29,864 nucleotides of DNA, taken from Gaiella sp051003695. GTDB taxonomy: Bacteria > Actinomycetota > Thermoleophilia > Gaiellales > Gaiellaceae. The position numbers were made by a program, and so were the translations under genes. Location: the NCBI GenBank assembly GCA_051003695.1, contig JBPCLB010000122.1:1-29864 (forward strand). Reading direction: 5' to 3'. Position 1 is the stretch's first letter, and every line of letters starts with the position of its first letter. A model generated the notes under the pieces. The model searched no databases. It saw only the letters and a list, made by a program, of their open reading frames with translations, and had not been told where the DNA came from. This document shows, piece after piece, positions 1 to 7,026 of the stretch.

Positions 1-114
1 GTCGAGCGACAGTGCGCTCTCGTCGTTCGCGGACGACAGTTCCGCGTACGCGTCGGCCCACGCGCGTTGCCCGACGAACTGTCGACCTCGCTCGAGAGCA
101 CTCGCCATCGTCAT
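1..114 (-). CDS. LuxR-type regulator, N-terminal fragment (runs off window)
   Basis: Reading leftward from ATG at 114 (or the second ATG at 108), an open frame runs to the window edge without a stop. It encodes 38 residues, including ALERGRQFVGQRAWADAYAE. The pattern of a short helix, Gly-Arg, then RAWADAYAxL resembles the N-terminal helical repeats of large actinobacterial LuxR-family regulators, whose DNA-binding domain lies at the far C-terminus, here outside the window. Only the first turn of the protein is visible, so the family call rests on that pattern alone. It is divergent from the DUF1295 gene, and the 104-bp gap would hold both promoters. I see no clear Shine-Dalgarno sequence. 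Confidence 0.5.
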   Translation of the reverse strand, partial: MTMASALERGRQFVGQRAWADAYAELSSANDESALSLD

Positions 115-218
115 GGCCGCCGCAAACATACCCGGCCCGTCCGGTTTCGAATTGCACGCGTCCCCACCTCAGCGAGCGTCCTGCACTCGAGAGCTCGCGC
201 GGTGCATACGATCACGCG

Positions 219-1013
219 GTGATCTCGAACCCCTGGATCCTGTTCCTGATCGGCGCTCTGGCCGCGAGCGCGCTGATGATCGCGATGTGGGTCCTCGCCG
301 TGCGGATCGGTGACGCGAGCCACGTCGACGTGGCGTGGGCATACGGCATCGGTGCTGCCGGTGCGCTCTATGCGCTGCTCGCCGACGGCTCGACGGCACA
401 CCGGTTGCTCGTGGCCCTGCTCGGTGCGGTCTGGAGCCTGCGCCTTGGCACCTACATTCTCTTCAACCGCGTGATCGGGAAACCGGAGGACGGTCGGTAT
501 CAGGAGCTGCGTCGTCGCTGGGCGCCCAACGTCGACCGCGCCTTCTTTCTCTTCTTCCAGGCGCAGGCCGGCTTCATCGCGATCTTTTCGCTGCCGTTCC
601 TCTTCGTGACGCTCGACGGTGGCGACGTGTCGCGGCTCGTCTGGGTCGGGTCCCTGATCGCCGCGGGCTCGATCGCGGGCGAGTTGACCGCCGACCTGCA
701 GCTCGCGGCCTGGCGCGGCGACCCCTCGAACAAGGGTAGGACGGCACGGAACGGGCTCTGGGGCTGGTCGCGCCACCCCAACTACTTCTTCGAGTGGCTG
801 CACTGGGTCGGCTGGGCCGTGATCGCGCTCGGCTCGCCGCACGGGTGGATCGCGATCGTCGTGCCCGTCTTCCTGCTCGTGCTGCTCTTCAAGGTGACCG
901 GGATCCCCGAAACCGAGGCGCAGTCGCTTCGTTCGCGCGGCGAGGACTATCGGCGGTACCAGCAGGAGGTGTCGGTATTCGTGCCGCTGCCGGCGAAGCG
1001 CCGCCTCACGTGA
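219..1013 (+). CDS. DUF1295 family membrane protein (steroid 5-alpha-reductase-like fold)
   Basis: A 264-residue integral membrane protein. The GTG at 219 is chosen because residues upstream in the same frame are Arg/Pro/Ser-rich and look non-coding, while the first hydrophobic segment (WILFLIGALAASALMIAMW) starts just after it. About six membrane segments follow. The C-terminal part carries GLWGWSRHPNYFFEW, the RHPNY motif shared by DUF1295, the 5-alpha-reductase family and ICMT-type enzymes, where it belongs to the NADPH or SAM binding region. Substrate is unknown. The methyltransferase gene follows after 43 bp on the same strand, so the two are probably co-transcribed. DUF1295 and CFA-type methyltransferase genes are also neighbours in proteobacterial membrane-lipid clusters. 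Reduction or modification of a lipid is a reasonable inference, not shown here. Confidence 0.85.
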   Translation: MISNPWILFLIGALAASALMIAMWVLAVRIGDASHVDVAWAYGIGAAGALYALLADGSTAHRLLVALLGAVWSLRLGTYILFNRVIGKPEDGRYQELRRRWAPNVDRAFFLFFQAQAGFIAIFSLPFLFVTLDGGDVSRLVWVGSLIAAGSIAGELTADLQLAAWRGDPSNKGRTARNGLWGWSRHPNYFFEWLHWVGWAVIALGSPHGWIAIVVPVFLLVLLFKVTGIPETEAQSLRSRGEDYRRYQQEVSVFVPLPAKRRLT

Positions 1014-1056
1014 GACCCACTGCGTTCCACCAGCGAATCGCCGACGAGGGCGAGGC

Positions 1057-2034
1057 ATGAGCCGGGCTGTGGATCGAGTCATCTCGGACGGGTGGCTGCC
1101 GGATCCACTCCTCAGGCAGGCGATTCGAGCGAGCTGCGCCCTCCGGCTGCGGCGCGAGCGTCGGCGAGGACTGGACACGTTCGAAGACATGGTTGCGGCG
1201 CTCTCGTCCGGGCCGCTCGCGATCGAGACTCGCGCTGCGAACGAGCAGCACTACGAGGTCGATCCCGCGTTCTTCGGGCTCGTGCTCGGGCCGAGGCGCA
1301 AGTATTCGGGCTGCTGGTGGCCCGACGGCGTCGCGACGCTCGCGCAGGCAGAGGAGGCCACGCTCGCGCTGACGTGCGAGCGGGCAGGGATCGAGAACGG
1401 GATGGAGGTGCTCGAGCTCGGTTGCGGCTGGGGCTCGGTCTCGGGGTGGATCGCCGAGCAGTATCCGGGGTGCCGCGTGGTGGGTGTCTCGAACTCGGCG
1501 GCGCAGAAGGCGTACATCGACGGGCTCGGCCTGCCGAACGTCGAGATCGTGACTGCCGACGTCAATGCGTTCGTCACCGATCGTCGTTTCGACCGCGTCG
1601 TCTCGGTCGAGATGTTCGAGCACATGCACAACTGGCAATCCCTCCTCGCGAGAGTACGCGGCTGGCTCCTCCCCGACGGCCGCGCGTTCGTCCATGTCTT
1701 CTCGCACGTCCGGCACGCGTATTCCTTCGAGCGCAGCTGGATGGCCCGCCGCTTCTTCACCGGTGGGGTCATGCCGTCGGACGATCTCCTGCTCAGGTTC
1801 GTCGACGACCTCGTCGTTCGTGATCATTGGCTCGTCGACGGAAAGCACTACGAGCGCACCGCGAACGCCTGGCTCGCGAATCTGGATCTCCACGCCGACG
1901 AGAGCCGCGCGATCCTGGGCTCCGATCAGCTGCTGAACGACTGGCGCACATTTTTCATGGCTTGCGCCGAGCTCTTCGGGTACGCGCAGGGCCGCGAATG
2001 GATCGTGTCGCACTACCTGCTCGAGCCGCGCTGA
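1057..2034 (+). CDS. SAM-dependent methyltransferase, CFA synthase / coclaurine N-methyltransferase type
   Basis: A 325-residue class I methyltransferase. The motif YSGCWW at residues 83-88 stands where CFA synthases have YSCAYW. The SAM-binding loop LELGCGWGS is at 119-127, and VEMFEHMHNW is near residue 185. The C-terminal half (FVHVFSH, HWLVDGKHY, the AWLANLD region, FGYAQGREW near the end) matches, from memory, plant coclaurine and pavine N-methyltransferases more closely than classical bacterial CFA synthases. The substrate may be an unsaturated phospholipid acyl chain or a small amine; sequence alone does not decide. ATG at 1057 is preceded by a GA-rich stretch (gacgagggcgagg) that can serve as ribosome binding site. 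It sits 43 bp after the DUF1295 gene and converges on rnc. Confidence 0.85.
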   Translation: MSRAVDRVISDGWLPDPLLRQAIRASCALRLRRERRRGLDTFEDMVAALSSGPLAIETRAANEQHYEVDPAFFGLVLGPRRKYSGCWWPDGVATLAQAEEATLALTCERAGIENGMEVLELGCGWGSVSGWIAEQYPGCRVVGVSNSAAQKAYIDGLGLPNVEIVTADVNAFVTDRRFDRVVSVEMFEHMHNWQSLLARVRGWLLPDGRAFVHVFSHVRHAYSFERSWMARRFFTGGVMPSDDLLLRFVDDLVVRDHWLVDGKHYERTANAWLANLDLHADESRAILGSDQLLNDWRTFFMACAELFGYAQGREWIVSHYLLEPR

Positions 2035-2042
2035 CAGCATTT

Positions 2043-2056
2043 CTCGCTGCCGCGAG
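2043..2056. terminator. Small hairpin between convergent genes
   Basis: CTCGC (2043-2047) and GCGAG (2052-2056) form a 5-bp stem with a 4-base loop in the 45-bp gap between the methyltransferase stop and the rnc stop. It is placed where a bidirectional terminator would be, but it is short and has no T-tract, so this is weak. Confidence 0.25.
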
Positions 2057-2079
2057 TAGTGCCCGGGAAGCATCGGTCG

Positions 2080-2778
2080 TCAATCGGGTGCGTCTCGCGC
2101 AGCGAGAAGCGCTCCCAGTGCCTCGGCTGCCGCTTCTTGCTCGGCCGCTTTCTTGGTCGACCCGGCGCCGACGCCGAGCTGGACACCGTCGATCAGCGCC
2201 GCGCAGACGAACCTGCGGTAGTGGGCGGGTCCCTCGACCTCGAGCACGGAGTACTGCACCTGGCGACCGGTGCGTGCGAGAGTCTCCTGCAGCTCGGTCT
2301 TGTTGTCGACGTGCCCGCTCTGCGCGTACGCGATCCGCTCGTCGAAGGCCTCGACGATCGCAGGCTCTGCCCGCTCGAAGCCGATCTCGAGATACACCGC
2401 GGCGATTGCTGCCTCGAGGAGGGCTGCGAGCACGTTCGTGCTGCGGGAGATCCGCTGCAACTCGGGTGCGGGCACGTCGTGTGCGCCGGCGAGGAAGTGA
2501 GCGCCTAGATCGAGCCCCTTTGCCACGGCGGCGCAGCTCTGCCGAGAGACGACGTGGGCACGGATCTTGGCGAGACGCCCTTCAGACGCGTCGGGGAACC
2601 GCTCGAAGAGCGCACGCGCGATTGCGAGCTCGAGCACGGAGTCCCCCAAGAACTCCAACCGCTCGTACGACGACTCGCGATCGACTGCCCACGAGGTATG
2701 TGTGAAGACCTGGTCTCGGCGCTCCAGGGGAAGGGCGTCTATCCGGCGCGTTAGCGCCTGCCCTCCCCCAGTGCGCAC
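2080..2778 (-). CDS. rnc: Ribonuclease III
   Basis: A 232-residue double-strand-specific endoribonuclease that processes rRNA precursors and structured mRNAs. The family signature YERLEFLGDSVLEL is at residues 38-51, giving the metal ligands E42 and D46. The second acidic region reads NVLAALLEAAIAAVYLE, which keeps the catalytic glutamate (E122, equal to E. coli E117) but has alanine at 119 where E. coli has D114. The C-terminal third (DNKTELQETL through GSTKKAAEQEAAAEAL) is a normal double-stranded RNA-binding domain. The start is GTG at 2778; no ATG is available before the signature, and the length fits the family. The upstream acpP frame continues through the first 197 bases of rnc in another frame. 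It is the last gene of the long minus-strand block. Confidence 0.95.
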   Translation of the reverse strand: MRTGGGQALTRRIDALPLERRDQVFTHTSWAVDRESSYERLEFLGDSVLELAIARALFERFPDASEGRLAKIRAHVVSRQSCAAVAKGLDLGAHFLAGAHDVPAPELQRISRSTNVLAALLEAAIAAVYLEIGFERAEPAIVEAFDERIAYAQSGHVDNKTELQETLARTGRQVQYSVLEVEGPAHYRRFVCAALIDGVQLGVGAGSTKKAAEQEAAAEALGALLAARDAPD

Positions 2779-3028
2779 GCGACCACTGATGCTGGACGAC
2801 GTACTCGACCGCCTGCCCGACGGTCGTCAGCTTCTGTGCGTCCTCGTCCGGGATCTTGATCCCGAACTGGTCCTCGAGCTCCATGATCAGCTCGACGAGA
2901 TCGAGCGAGTCGGCATCGAGATCTTCTTGGAACGACGCCTCTTCGGAGACCTCTGCCTCGTCGACGCCGAGCTGCTCGCCGAGCGCCGACTTGACGCGCT
3001 CGAAGACTTCTTCACGGGATAGGGCCAC
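2582..3028 (-). CDS. acpP: Acyl carrier protein with run-on C-terminal tail
   Basis: Residues 1-81 are a complete acyl carrier protein. The phosphopantetheine attachment site is S41 in DADSLDLVELIMELEDQFG, followed by the acidic helix and the IPDEDAQKLTTVGQAVEYV ending. The GTG at 3028 starts the usual MALSREEVFERVK, with AGCGAGG about 8 bases upstream. A carrier protein would normally stop at about 2786, just before the rnc GTG at 2778. Here no stop occurs: codon 82 is TGG and the frame stays open for another 67 residues, to TGA at 2584-2582, inside rnc. The tail is Arg/Ala/Gly-rich and looks like an out-of-frame shadow of rnc, so the stop may have been lost by TGA-to-TGG change or base-call error. 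The domain call is firm; the 3' end is not. Confidence 0.85.
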   Translation of the reverse strand: MALSREEVFERVKSALGEQLGVDEAEVSEEASFQEDLDADSLDLVELIMELEDQFGIKIPDEDAQKLTTVGQAVEYVVQHQWSRAHWGRAGANAPDRRPSPGAPRPGLHTYLVGSRSRVVVRAVGVLGGLRARARNRACALRAVPRRV

Positions 3029-3114
3029 GTGCGGAACCTCGCTGGTCACGGTGGTTGAATGAGGCGCGGACTCTACAGCACCCCGCGGCGGTCGACGCCC
3101 GTAAGAGGCTTCTG

Positions 3115-4083
3115 TTACGCGATCGTCGAGCGAGAGGGGACCTGCTCGGCGAGGGCGTCGACGATGCGATGCTCCACGCCCGTCGCGGCGAGGCGGATGG
3201 CGCTTGCGATCGCCCGCCGTGAGCTCGAGCCATGTGCGATCACGACGATCCCGCGAAGCCCGAGCAAGTACCCGCCGCCCGTGGTCTCCGGGTCGAGCCG
3301 GTGGCGAAGGCGCGAGCCGGCCGGGCGAATCAGAAGTCCTCCGAGCCGACCGAATCGGGTCGAGACGATCTCGGCGCGCAGCGCCCCCAGCACGCTCCGG
3401 ATCGTGCCCTCCAGCGTCTTCAGAGCGACGTTGCCGGTGAAGCCGTCGCACACGATCACGTCCCCCCCGCCATCGAGCAGCCTTCTCCCCTCGGTGTTGC
3501 CCGCAAACAGGAGGCCTGAGGCAGAGAGCAGCTCGTAGGCCTCGAGCGTCAACTGGTTTCCCTTCTCCGGCTCTTCGCCGATCGACAGTAACCGGACGAC
3601 GGGATCGGGCACGCCGAGGATCTCCGAGGCGAACAGCACACCCATGTGCGCGAACTGGAGCAGGTGCTCGGGGCGCGCATCGGCATTCGCACCCGAGTCG
3701 ATCAGCACGGTCGGCCCGTCACGGGCGGGAATCACGACGGCAATCCCGGGGCGGTGGATGCCGGGAAGCCGACGGATGTGAAGCAGCGACGCTGCGAGCA
3801 TCGCACCGGTGTTCCCGGCCGAGACGACGGCGTCAGCGGCGCCGTCGCCGACCGCCCGAACGGCTCGGACGAGCGACGAATCCGGCTTGGCCCGAACGAC
3901 GTCGGCAGGCTTGTCGTCCATCTCCACCGCCCCCTCGGTGACGACGTGCTCGAGCCCGCCGGTGTCGAGCTCGGCAGGCCCGAAGAGCACCGGGCGGATC
4001 ACGTCGGACGCCGCGGCGAGCGCGCCCGCGACGATCTCATCCGGCGGGTGATCGCCGCCGAGCGTGTCGACGGCGACTCTCAC
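3115..4083 (-). CDS. plsX: Phosphate acyltransferase PlsX
   Basis: A 322-residue enzyme that converts acyl-ACP to acyl-phosphate for phospholipid synthesis and acts at the membrane surface. The N-terminus VRVAVDTLGGDHPPDEIV is the family opening, usually VDAMGGD, so Ala-Met is replaced by Thr-Leu. Also visible are SAGNTGAMLAAS, DSGANADARPEHLLQFAHMG, SIGEEPEKGN, CDGFTGNVALKTLEG and, near the end, GLRGIVVIAHGSS. GTG at 4083 is chosen because it begins the conserved domain; upstream sequence in this frame overlaps rpmF and is Arg/Ser-rich. The gene follows rpmF by 40 bp and precedes acpP, the order seen in many bacteria. Fatty acids activated by the FakA and DegV candidates encoded upstream could meet this enzyme at acyl-phosphate. 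Confidence 0.95.
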   Translation of the reverse strand: MRVAVDTLGGDHPPDEIVAGALAAASDVIRPVLFGPAELDTGGLEHVVTEGAVEMDDKPADVVRAKPDSSLVRAVRAVGDGAADAVVSAGNTGAMLAASLLHIRRLPGIHRPGIAVVIPARDGPTVLIDSGANADARPEHLLQFAHMGVLFASEILGVPDPVVRLLSIGEEPEKGNQLTLEAYELLSASGLLFAGNTEGRRLLDGGGDVIVCDGFTGNVALKTLEGTIRSVLGALRAEIVSTRFGRLGGLLIRPAGSRLRHRLDPETTGGGYLLGLRGIVVIAHGSSSRRAIASAIRLAATGVEHRIVDALAEQVPSRSTIA

Positions 4084-4123
4084 ACTCGAGAGACGGTCGA
4101 GCGCGGACACGTCGACCGAAGCG

Positions 4124-4312
4124 TCAGGGGGACGGCGCGCGGAACGGCTTGATCTCGCGGCCCCGATATGTCTTACATGTGGGGCACATGTGGTGCGGTT
4201 GCTTCGGCGAACCGCACTGCGCGCACGTATTCGGCCGGGGCGCGTCGATGCTGTGTTGCGCGCGTCGCTTGTCGCGGCGGGACTTCGACGTGATGCGCTT
4301 GGGGACGGCCAT
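4124..4312 (-). CDS. rpmF: Ribosomal protein L32
   Basis: A 62-residue basic protein of the large ribosomal subunit, beginning MAVPKRITSKSRRDKRRAQH as in the family. It has a zinc-ribbon pair, CAQC at 30-33 and CPTC at 43-46, so this is the zinc-binding (C+) form. ATG at 4312 is unambiguous from the conserved start. It lies between the DUF177 gene and plsX, the conserved yceD-rpmF-plsX arrangement. Two perfect hairpins fill most of the 75-bp gap upstream (see 4331-4392). I see no strong Shine-Dalgarno sequence. Confidence 0.97.
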   Translation of the reverse strand: MAVPKRITSKSRRDKRRAQHSIDAPRPNTCAQCGSPKQPHHMCPTCKTYRGREIKPFRAPSP

Positions 4313-4330
4313 CGGCGGTCGCGAATCGTA

Positions 4331-4359
4331 GCGGAGAACACGCAGAGCGCGTTCTCCGC
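4331..4359 (-). promoter_or_regulatory. Perfect hairpin in the rpmF leader
   Basis: GCGGAGAAC (4331-4339) and GTTCTCCGC (4351-4359) are exact inverted repeats, 9-bp stem and 11-base loop. On the rpmF transcript the hairpin ends 18 bases before the ATG. It could be an attenuator, a processing site, or a control element for L32; it has no T-tract. Confidence 0.45.
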
Positions 4360-4362
4360 GTT

Positions 4363-4392
4363 CGTAGGGGCCTGACCTGTCCGGCCCCTACG
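4363..4392 (-). promoter_or_regulatory. Perfect hairpin over the DUF177 stop codon
   Basis: CGTAGGGGCC (4363-4372) and GGCCCCTACG (4383-4392) are exact inverted repeats with a 10-base loop. The outer arm contains the TAG stop of the DUF177 gene (4390-4388). It lies 3 bp from the next hairpin, so the short DUF177-rpmF gap holds two stable stem-loops in series. A terminator or attenuator between the two genes is a fair inference; no T-tract follows. Confidence 0.5.
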
Positions 4393-4900
4393 TGTCGCCT
4401 CGGGTGAGCGCCTCGAGCGCCGCCCAGCGTGGGTCGATCGCGCTCTCGTCGTGCGTATGACGCTCCTCGTTCAGGTTCTTGCCGCAGACCGGGCAGAGAC
4501 CGGCGCAGTCAGGGCGACAGAGAATCTGCTGTGGGAGCGAGAATGCGATCTGATCGCGAGCCCAGGCGGTGAGGTCGAGCTCACCGTCGGCGACGTAGTC
4601 GCTGCGCAGCTCGTCGTCCGCGGTTGGATCGGCGGCCTCGTACTCCTGGGCGTCGACATCGACCTCGATGCGCGCGTCCTCGAGGCACCGCATGCACGGC
4701 CCGTTGAGCTCCGTCGCAAACCGAAGCCGGAAGACGTCGCCGCTCGTCGCCCGCTGCACTGTGAGCAGACCGTCGATCGGGGTCGGAGCGGGTTGATACA
4801 CGGAGCCCCCGAGGACGAGCGGGTCGCTCTCTATCGCGACCGGCTCGTGATGCTCCTCGCCGGGTCTGAGCTTGAGCTGGCGGAGCGAGAACTGCGACAT
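4388..4900 (-). CDS. yceD: DUF177 (YceD) family protein
   Basis: A 170-residue protein of the DUF177 family, whose genes are usually beside rpmF and which is linked to ribosome assembly and 23S rRNA levels in other organisms. The family marks are GPCMRCLEDARIEVDVDAQE in the middle and a Cys cluster CRPDCAGLCPVCGKNLN near residues 130-146, followed by the usual DPRWAALEALT ending. The clustered cysteines probably hold zinc. ATG at 4900 is preferred over an in-frame TTG at 4927, since the conserved part starts at FSLRQLKLRPGEEH. In Mycobacterium the homologue (Rv2926c) is directly next to sepIVA; here a secreted-protein gene separates them. Confidence 0.88.
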   Translation of the reverse strand: MSQFSLRQLKLRPGEEHHEPVAIESDPLVLGGSVYQPAPTPIDGLLTVQRATSGDVFRLRFATELNGPCMRCLEDARIEVDVDAQEYEAADPTADDELRSDYVADGELDLTAWARDQIAFSLPQQILCRPDCAGLCPVCGKNLNEERHTHDESAIDPRWAALEALTRGDT

Positions 4901-4969
4901 GCTGCGAGCGTACTCGGCGTGTGCCAAGCAAGAGTTGCTTCACATCCCTGCAGATCACCCATGGAGGCC

Positions 4970-4997
4970 GGGGTCAGTCCCTTTGGGGACAGACCCC
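4970..4997. repeat. REP-like palindrome, copy 1
   Basis: GGGGTC-A-GTCCC (4970-4981) pairs with GGGAC-A-GACCCC (4986-4997) with a single A-A mismatch and a short TTTG loop. The same GGGGTC...GACCCC core with A-A mismatch appears at 6321-6350, and related palindromes at 11744-11769 and 17614-17645. Such intergenic palindromes resemble REP elements moved by RAYT transposases; no transposase gene is in the window. Confidence 0.6.
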
Positions 4998-5009
4998 ATC
5001 GACCCGGGC

Positions 5010-5035
5010 GCCTGCCCCACCGTCGCGGGGCAGGC
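5010..5035 (-). terminator. Hairpin after the secreted Ig-like gene
   Basis: GCCTGCCCC (5010-5018) and GGGGCAGGC (5027-5035) form a perfect 9-bp stem with an 8-base loop, 12 bases past the stop of the Ig-like gene on the minus strand. A GC-rich terminator without T-tract is likely. Confidence 0.5.
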
Positions 5036-5047
5036 TCCGCGGACAAC

Positions 5048-6178
5048 TCAACCCAGCGCGACCTGCACGAGCCGGTAGCCGGCGATACCGCCCAGCTCCG
5101 GGTCACCCTGACGCGAGGCCTTGACGAAGAACTGCACCGAATACGCCGGGCTCAGCTCCGGGAAGTCCCGCTCGGGAGTGACGGTCAGCTGCAACCAGCC
5201 GTCCTGCCCCGTCCGCTGATCCTGCGCGTTCCGCGTCACGAGCGGGGTCGAGCGGAAGAAGATCAGTGCATCGCGGACGACGTAGCCGCGTGTGTCCTTC
5301 ACCTTGATCCGCACCGTGATCGGCTCGGTCTGCGAGCGGAGCGGGTTCGGCGAGAACTGCACCTGGTCGATCACCAGGCGGTCGGTCGCGGCGACGCTCG
5401 ATGCCGGGATCGAACGCTCGCCGTTCGGCAGCGTGATGAGCCCGGTGGGGCCTTGCGGACCGGTCACGGCCGCCGTCTGGACGGTCAGCCGACTCGAGTC
5501 GCCCGCACTGTTGCGAGCGATCACACGCGCGCGGATCGTCTTACCGACATCCCCCTCACGCAGAACGTAGGCGTCGTCCGCGAACCCCGACTGCAGGATG
5601 CAATTCCCGCCGGCAGTGTCGCACCGGAGCCAGTTGAACGTGAACGTGATCGGTTGGCGGCCACTCCAGGTTCCCGGGCTCACGCGCAGCGTCGCGCCCT
5701 GAACGGGTGAACCCGAGATCGTCGGCGCCTGCTGGTTCACGGGCCGGCCGCTCTCCGCGCTCGAGATCACGGCGGTTGCGTTGGACGCCGCCGTGCGCGA
5801 GCCGTCGGCGTTCGCGGCCGTGACTCGGACACGGAGCCGCCGGTTGGCGTCGGCCGGTGCGACGACGTAGCTCGACGTGCTCGCACCGCCGATCACTGCA
5901 CAGTCCGAGCCGTTCGGGAGACCACCCGAACGGGGGCAGCGCACCCACTGGTACGCGTAGCTCGTCGGGTTCTCCGTCCAGTTGCCCTGCGTTGCCGAAA
6001 GGGTCGAGCCGACGCTCGGGCTGCCCGAGATGCGCGGCTCGGCGGTGTTGTCCGGCCGAGCTTGCGACTGCGCCACGCCAGCAGCCGGCAGCGCGAGCAC
6101 CGTCGCGAGCGACGCGAGCGTGACGACCGCGAGGGTCGCGAGCGCGGAACGCCGCCAGGAGGAGTTTCGTGGACGCAT
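5048..6178 (-). CDS. Secreted protein with two Ig-like repeats
   Basis: A 376-residue protein of unknown function. ATG at 6178 begins a signal peptide: basic MRPRNSSWRR, a hydrophobic stretch of about 25 residues, and a probable cleavage after AGVAQSQA near residue 40. Two tandem repeats of about 90 residues follow. Each starts with xISGSPxxGxTL, has a YQWVRC or FNWLRC strand, a second nearby Cys (GSDC, GGNC) likely to form a disulfide, and ends in RVxARNSAGD or a similar strand. These are Ig-like beta domains common in secreted proteins of this bacterial group. The C-terminal 150 residues are a separate beta-rich domain (VQFSPNPLRSQTEPITVRIK, then an AYSVQFFVKASR region). It interrupts a conserved housekeeping order and has REP-like palindromes on both sides. 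A surface or adhesion role is only a guess. Confidence 0.8.
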   Translation of the reverse strand: MRPRNSSWRRSALATLAVVTLASLATVLALPAAGVAQSQARPDNTAEPRISGSPSVGSTLSATQGNWTENPTSYAYQWVRCPRSGGLPNGSDCAVIGGASTSSYVVAPADANRRLRVRVTAANADGSRTAASNATAVISSAESGRPVNQQAPTISGSPVQGATLRVSPGTWSGRQPITFTFNWLRCDTAGGNCILQSGFADDAYVLREGDVGKTIRARVIARNSAGDSSRLTVQTAAVTGPQGPTGLITLPNGERSIPASSVAATDRLVIDQVQFSPNPLRSQTEPITVRIKVKDTRGYVVRDALIFFRSTPLVTRNAQDQRTGQDGWLQLTVTPERDFPELSPAYSVQFFVKASRQGDPELGGIAGYRLVQVALG

Positions 6179-6501
6179 GTCACTCACCTCGATGGGTTGC
6201 GGTGCGTACGGATTGCTCGAACGTACCCCCACCCTTCAGCCCCGAACTGACCTCTTACGGAACGTTGAACGATGCGCGCGAATTGCTCATATCTGCTCTT
6301 GGAACAGCAGATCGCTGATCGTGGGGTCAGACCCGAGGGTCAGACCCCACCGTGAGAACACGGATCGCTGAAGAGTCAGACGGCCGAAATGTGACGGTCG
6401 TCGTGGCGGACGTCGCCCAGCCTCAGCGAGCCGTGCGATGCCGAGCCACCGCGATGCGCATCGACAGACGCCATGCCGAGCAGCGAAGTGCTTGCGGACA
6501 A
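6179..6501. other. Intergenic region, 323 bp
   Basis: No gene is supported here on either strand. It would hold the promoter of the Ig-like gene and the 3' untranslated end of the sepIVA transcript. The only clear structure is the palindrome at 6321-6350. This is unusually long for the minus-strand block, where most gaps are under 90 bp. Confidence 0.6.
6321..6350. repeat. REP-like palindrome, copy 2
   Basis: GTGGGGTC-A-GACC (6321-6333) pairs with GGTC-A-GACCCCAC (6338-6350) around a CGAG loop, with one A-A mismatch at the same position as in copy 1 (4970-4997). Together the two copies bracket the secreted Ig-like gene. Confidence 0.6.
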
Positions 6502-7026
6502 CTACACGTACGAGTCGGCGTCGAGCGGGCCGTTGTCGCGCTCGCGATCGGTCGGCCCGATCCCCGCGACGACAGTCTCCTGCGAGCGCTCGTGCAGCCG
6601 TTCGCGGCCGCGCCGCACGGCGCCGAGGAACTTGTCGAGGTTGACCTCGAGGGTGGAGAGAATGCCGTCGGCCCAGTCCTCCATCTCGAGACGAGTCTCG
6701 CGCGCCTGCCGGCGTGCCTCCTCGACGATCTCCTGCGCCTGGCGCTCGGCGAGTCTCACGATCTCGGTCTGCGAAGCCTCGCGCACCGCCTGCTCGCGCG
6801 CCTCGCCGATCAGCCGGTCACACTCACGCTTTGCCTCCGCGAGCATCTCCTGGCGCTCCTTCACGATCCAGCGCGCCTGCTTGATCTCCTCCGGGATGGT
6901 TGCGCGCATTTGGTCGAGAATGTCGTAGATCTCCTCGCGGTCGATGCGGACCTGATCGGTCAGCGGCACCGCCTTCGCGTTGTGCACGAGATCGTCGAGC
7001 TTGTCGATGAGCACGAGGACGTCCAT
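6502..7026 (-). CDS. sepIVA: SepIVA/DivIVA-like coiled-coil septation protein
   Basis: A 174-residue protein rich in Glu, Arg, Gln and Ala, with a long predicted coiled coil from about residue 45 to 140 (the KQARWIVKERQEMLAEAKRE region onwards). The opening MDVLVLIDKLDDLVHNAKAV with an IDREEIYDILDQMRATIP segment resembles the DivIVA-like N-terminus of mycobacterial SepIVA (Rv2927c), a septum-associated protein. The neighbourhood supports this: in Mycobacterium the gene lies next to the DUF177 gene and rnc. ATG at 7026 is chosen because residues upstream in frame are Arg/Pro-rich and not conserved-looking. An older annotation for such proteins is ATP synthase subunit B-like, which only reflects the coiled coil. 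Confidence 0.75.
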   Translation of the reverse strand: MDVLVLIDKLDDLVHNAKAVPLTDQVRIDREEIYDILDQMRATIPEEIKQARWIVKERQEMLAEAKRECDRLIGEAREQAVREASQTEIVRLAERQAQEIVEEARRQARETRLEMEDWADGILSTLEVNLDKFLGAVRRGRERLHERSQETVVAGIGPTDRERDNGPLDADSYV

